A stretch of DNA of 64,000 bases from Flavobacteriaceae bacterium (GTDB taxonomy: Bacteria; Bacteroidota; Bacteroidia; Flavobacteriales; Flavobacteriaceae): assembly GCA_947446865.1 (NCBI GenBank), contig CANFHX010000001.1, forward strand, positions 158,098 through 222,097, in the 5' to 3' direction. The first letter of the stretch is position 1; every line of letters begins with the position of its first letter. A model generated the notes under the pieces. It did no database searches. It had not been told where the DNA came from and worked only from the letters and a program-made list of their open reading frames with translations. This document shows, in pieces, positions 61,527-64,000 of the stretch. A program made the translations under genes and the position numbers.

Positions 61527-62273
61527 TTAAATAGTGTTAATTTTTTCTTGAAATGCAAAATAAGCTCTTTTGGAAGCAATTTCTTCTGCCTTCTTTTTAG
61601 AAGTAGCTCTCGATTTGGCAATCACTTTATCGTCAATACTTAATTTGACTCCAAAATAGCGTTGTCCATCGATGCCATTATCGTCATAAACATCATAGAA
61701 AAATTGTTTTTTCTCTTTTTGACACCATTCGATAACCAAACTTTTATAACTAATGACTTTGCCTTCTAGTCGGGCAATATCTACATACGGAAGAATAACC
61801 CGTTGTTGAATAAATAATTCGCAACCTACATAACCTTTGTCTAAAAAAATTGCGCCTACTAATGCTTCAAAAAGATTGCCGTGAATGTTTTCGCCAAAAT
61901 GTTGTGAAGGCACTTTGCTTTCTACAAATGCAATAAGATTCATGTCTCTCCCCAATTCGTTCAAATGCTCTCTACTTACAATTTTAGACCGCATTTTGGT
62001 TAAGTAACCTTCATCTCCGGTTGGGACTGCTTTATGTAAATGGGCAGCAATGACGGCACTTAACATAGCGTCTCCAAGAAATTCCAATCGTTCGTAGTTT
62101 AATGGAAGTCCATCTTCATCTAAAATATTAGAAGACCTATGGGTAAAGGCTTTTTTATAATATTTTAGGTTTATTGGCTTAAAGCCAACGATATTTTGAA
62201 TGGTAATAAAAAAATTCCCGCCCTCTTTAGGACGGGAATTTTTAGAAAATATTTTTTTAAGAATTTGTTTCAA
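61527..62273 (-). CDS. rnc: Ribonuclease III
   Basis: 248 residues. The catalytic signature NYERLEFLGDAMLSAVIAAHLH is at about 59-78, the second acidic site in NLFEALVGAIFLDKGYVGCE, and the dsRNA-binding domain is C-terminal (GQRYFGVKLSIDDKVIAKSRATSKKKAEEIASKRAYFAF). Cuts double-stranded RNA in rRNA and mRNA processing. The only usable start is TTG at 62273, 3 bp after the fabF stop, so translation is coupled to fabF. A terminator-like hairpin lies within codons 13-23. Confidence 0.95.
   Translation of the reverse strand: MKQILKKIFSKNSRPKEGGNFFITIQNIVGFKPINLKYYKKAFTHRSSNILDEDGLPLNYERLEFLGDAMLSAVIAAHLHKAVPTGDEGYLTKMRSKIVSREHLNELGRDMNLIAFVESKVPSQHFGENIHGNLFEALVGAIFLDKGYVGCELFIQQRVILPYVDIARLEGKVISYKSLVIEWCQKEKKQFFYDVYDDNGIDGQRYFGVKLSIDDKVIAKSRATSKKKAEEIASKRAYFAFQEKINTI
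62206..62236 (-). promoter_or_regulatory. Terminator-like hairpin inside the start of rnc
   Basis: On the minus strand: AATTCCCGTCC, loop TAAAGA, GGGCGGGAATT followed by TTTTT. It looks like an intrinsic terminator but lies in frame within rnc codons 13-23 (NSRPKEGGNFF). It could attenuate the transcript or be an RNase III target. Confidence 0.6.
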
Positions 62274-62276
62274 AAC

Positions 62277-63530
62277 TTAATCAACTAGTTTTTTGAATAA
62301 AACACAAGCGTTATGCCCTCCAAATCCAAATGTGTTACTCATGGCAACATTTATTTCTCTTTTTTGAGGAACATTTAAAGTTAAGTTTAAAGAAGGGTCG
62401 ATGTTTTCATCCACAACCTTATGGTTAATGGTTGGAGGAACAATACTGTTTTGCATTGCCAAAATAACCGCAATCGATTCAATAGCACCTGCAGCACCCA
62501 ATAGGTGACCAGTCATGGATTTAGTAGAATTAATATTGATGTTTTTAGCATGCGCACCAAATACATGGCTTATTGCTTTTAATTCGGCTACATCTCCAAG
62601 CGGAGTTGAAGTTCCGTGAGTATTGATATGATCTACCATGTCTGGCGTCATTCCAGCATCACGCAAAGTATTTTCCATAACAGCAATTACGCCAATTCCT
62701 TCAGGGTGTGGAGCAGTTAAGTGGTAAGCATCGGATGACATTCCGCCACCGCCAACTTCACAATAAATTTTAGCACCACGGGCTTTAGCATGTTCGTATT
62801 CTTCTAAAACAATAGCGCCCGATCCTTCACCAAGTACAAATCCGTCGCGAGTTGCATCGAATGGTCTTGAAGCCGTTTCTGGACTGTCGTTTCTTGTAGA
62901 TAAGGCGTGCATGGAATTAAATCCACCCATACCTGCAATGGTTACTGCTGCTTCCGATCCACCGGTAACAATAACGTCACACATGCCTAATCGAATATAA
63001 TTAAAGGCATCAATCATGGCGTTAGCCGAAGATGCACAAGCAGAAACTGTAGTATAATTAGGACCCATATAACCATTACGCATCGAAATGTGTGCTGGAG
63101 CAATATCGGCAATCATTTTAGGAATAAAGAAAGGATTGAATTTTGGAGTTCCGTCACCTTTAGCATAATACATCACTTCGTCTTGAAAAGTTTCTAGACC
63201 GCCAATTCCTGCGCCCCAAATAACTCCAACTCGGTGTTTGTTTACATTGTCGTGTGTAATTCCGGCATCTTTTATAGCTTCGTCACTAGATGCAATAGCA
63301 TACTGAGAGAATTTATCCAATCTACGAGATTCCTTACGGTCCATATAATCTTCAATATTGAAGTTTTTCACTTCACAAGCAAATTTTGTTTTATGCTTTT
63401 CAGTATTATAATAGGTTATAGGGGCAGCACCACTTCTACCATTAATTAAACTATCCCAATATTCTTGGATAGAGTTTCCTATAGGAGTTAATGCTCCAAG
63501 ACCAGTTACAACAACACGCTTTAATTGCAT
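62277..63530 (-). CDS. fabF: 3-oxoacyl-ACP synthase II
   Basis: 417 residues. RVVVTGLGALTPIGNS is the N-terminus, TTVSACASSANAMIDAF has nucleophile Cys165, HINTHGTSTPLGDVAE and NINSTKSMTGHLLGAAGAIE carry the two active-site His. Elongates acyl-ACP in fatty acid synthesis. It follows acpP, with a hairpin between, and precedes rnc by 3 bp (acpP-fabF-rnc is a common Bacteroidota order). Confidence 0.98.
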   Translation of the reverse strand: MQLKRVVVTGLGALTPIGNSIQEYWDSLINGRSGAAPITYYNTEKHKTKFACEVKNFNIEDYMDRKESRRLDKFSQYAIASSDEAIKDAGITHDNVNKHRVGVIWGAGIGGLETFQDEVMYYAKGDGTPKFNPFFIPKMIADIAPAHISMRNGYMGPNYTTVSACASSANAMIDAFNYIRLGMCDVIVTGGSEAAVTIAGMGGFNSMHALSTRNDSPETASRPFDATRDGFVLGEGSGAIVLEEYEHAKARGAKIYCEVGGGGMSSDAYHLTAPHPEGIGVIAVMENTLRDAGMTPDMVDHINTHGTSTPLGDVAELKAISHVFGAHAKNININSTKSMTGHLLGAAGAIESIAVILAMQNSIVPPTINHKVVDENIDPSLNLTLNVPQKREINVAMSNTFGFGGHNACVLFKKLVD

Positions 63531-63661
63531 ATAATTTTTTTTAAATAGTATTTAAATAAATAATACCCTGTTTTCTTTATGTAAAAGCTTAAAGAGACAA
63601 GGTATTTCAATATTCGGTGATTGAAATTCAATCAAAAATAGTTTAATTTTTTTAATAATAA

Positions 63662-63698
63662 TAAAAACCCGTATACAAATAATGCATACGGGTTTTTT
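63662..63698 (-). terminator. Terminator/attenuator between acpP and fabF
   Basis: AAAACCCGTAT, loop, ATACGGGTTTTTT; on the minus strand the stem is followed by TTTTTAT. As it lies between two cotranscribed genes, it probably lets more acpP than fabF transcript accumulate. Confidence 0.85.
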
Positions 63699-63703
63699 AT
63701 TTA

Positions 63704-63940
63704 TTATTTTTTTGCTTCTTCAATATACGAAATAGCTTGACCTACTGTAGCAATGTTTTCTGCTTGGTCGTCTGGAATTTGGATATCAAATTCTTTTTCG
63801 AACTCCATAATAAGCTCAACAGTGTCTAATGAATCCGCTCCTAAATCGTTAGTGAAGCTTGCTTCTGTTACAACTTCATTCTCGTCAACGCCTAATTTGT
63901 CTACGATAATCGCTTTAACTCTTGATGCAATGTCTGACAT
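63704..63940 (-). CDS. acpP: Acyl carrier protein
   Basis: 78 residues, very acidic. [20 protein letters not shown] has Ser37, the 4'-phosphopantetheine site. Length and flanking helices are standard. It carries growing acyl chains for FabF and other synthases. First gene of the acpP-fabF-rnc unit. Confidence 0.98.
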   Translation of the reverse strand: MSDIASRVKAIIVDKLGVDENEVVTEASFTNDLGADSLDTVELIMEFEKEFDIQIPDDQAENIATVGQAISYIEEAKK

Positions 63941-63970
63941 AATCTTTAATTTTAAAATTTAAATTGTTGG

Positions 63971-63978
63971 CAAAAATA
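63971..63978 (-). promoter_or_regulatory. Likely -7 box of acpP
   Basis: CAAAAATA reads TATTTTTG on the minus strand, 30 bp before the ATG. The -33 element would fall at the right edge of the window (about 63998), so it cannot be judged. Confidence 0.5.
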
Positions 63979-64000
63979 AAAAACTTTATCTTAATACCAC

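Overview
The window comes from the chromosome of a low-GC member of the Bacteroidota, most likely a Flavobacterium-like genus. The evidence is a MurF-alanine racemase fusion, an IPExxxVDY-family protein, a type IX secretion (T9SS) sorting domain, DUF3109, and promoters of the TTG-N19-TAnnTTTG type. I saw no rRNA, tRNA, transposase or phage structural gene.

Positions 1-15.3 kb form a surface polysaccharide locus read rightwards. It holds three very AT-rich glycosyltransferases (the first cut by the window edge, the second possibly frameshifted), a WecG/TagA-type transferase, rfbB-rfbA-rfbC, and a 22-codon relic of rfbD. A 5.5-kb stretch of degenerate repeats follows, carrying a PIN toxin-antitoxin pair, an orphan HigA-like antitoxin, a VanZ-like protein and the initiating phosphosugar transferase. 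The locus closes with the Wza-like export lipoprotein and the Wzc-like tyrosine kinase with a Gly-Tyr tail. Just after the rfbD relic lies a 525-bp array with an indel-free 21-bp period.

Positions 15.3-32.2 kb are mostly housekeeping or core accessory genes: a DoxX-like protein, a TonB receptor with a His/Cys-rich small protein, asd, dinB, a CYTH protein, an RlpA-like protein, DUF3109, MarC, a small FAD protein, an S41 protease, dCMP deaminase, a HupE/UreJ-like protein, a TerB-like protein, and a secreted GH2 glycosidase with a malectin domain. A nested palindrome (19-bp outer and 29-bp perfect inner arms) lies between two convergent genes at 25.5 kb.

Positions 32.4-45.3 kb hold a large T9SS-secreted protein and a Crp/Fnr regulator. 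Next comes a TolC-adaptor-RND efflux operon with a GTAAC-N4-GTTAC operator near -40, ending in a PII-like protein and a DUF2892 protein. An HxlR regulator is divergent from three tandem NTF2-fold lipoproteins. Positions 45.5-50.5 kb are an MBOAT/SGNH O-acylation cluster interrupted by a HigBA-like toxin-antitoxin pair.

Positions 50.5-51.6 kb contain a second 21-bp-register array, bounded by about 140-bp inverted repeats; a decayed copy of one arm lies at 59 kb. Positions 51.6-64 kb return to core genes: mscL, murF-alr with a small RHH-like gene upstream, tdk, a conserved acidic protein, rsmI, recJ, pyk, an IPExxxVDY protein, rnc, fabF and acpP. The most unusual content is the pair of 21-bp-register arrays, the inverted-repeat element, and the small regulated modules (Crp/Fnr-efflux and HxlR-NTF2 lipoproteins).
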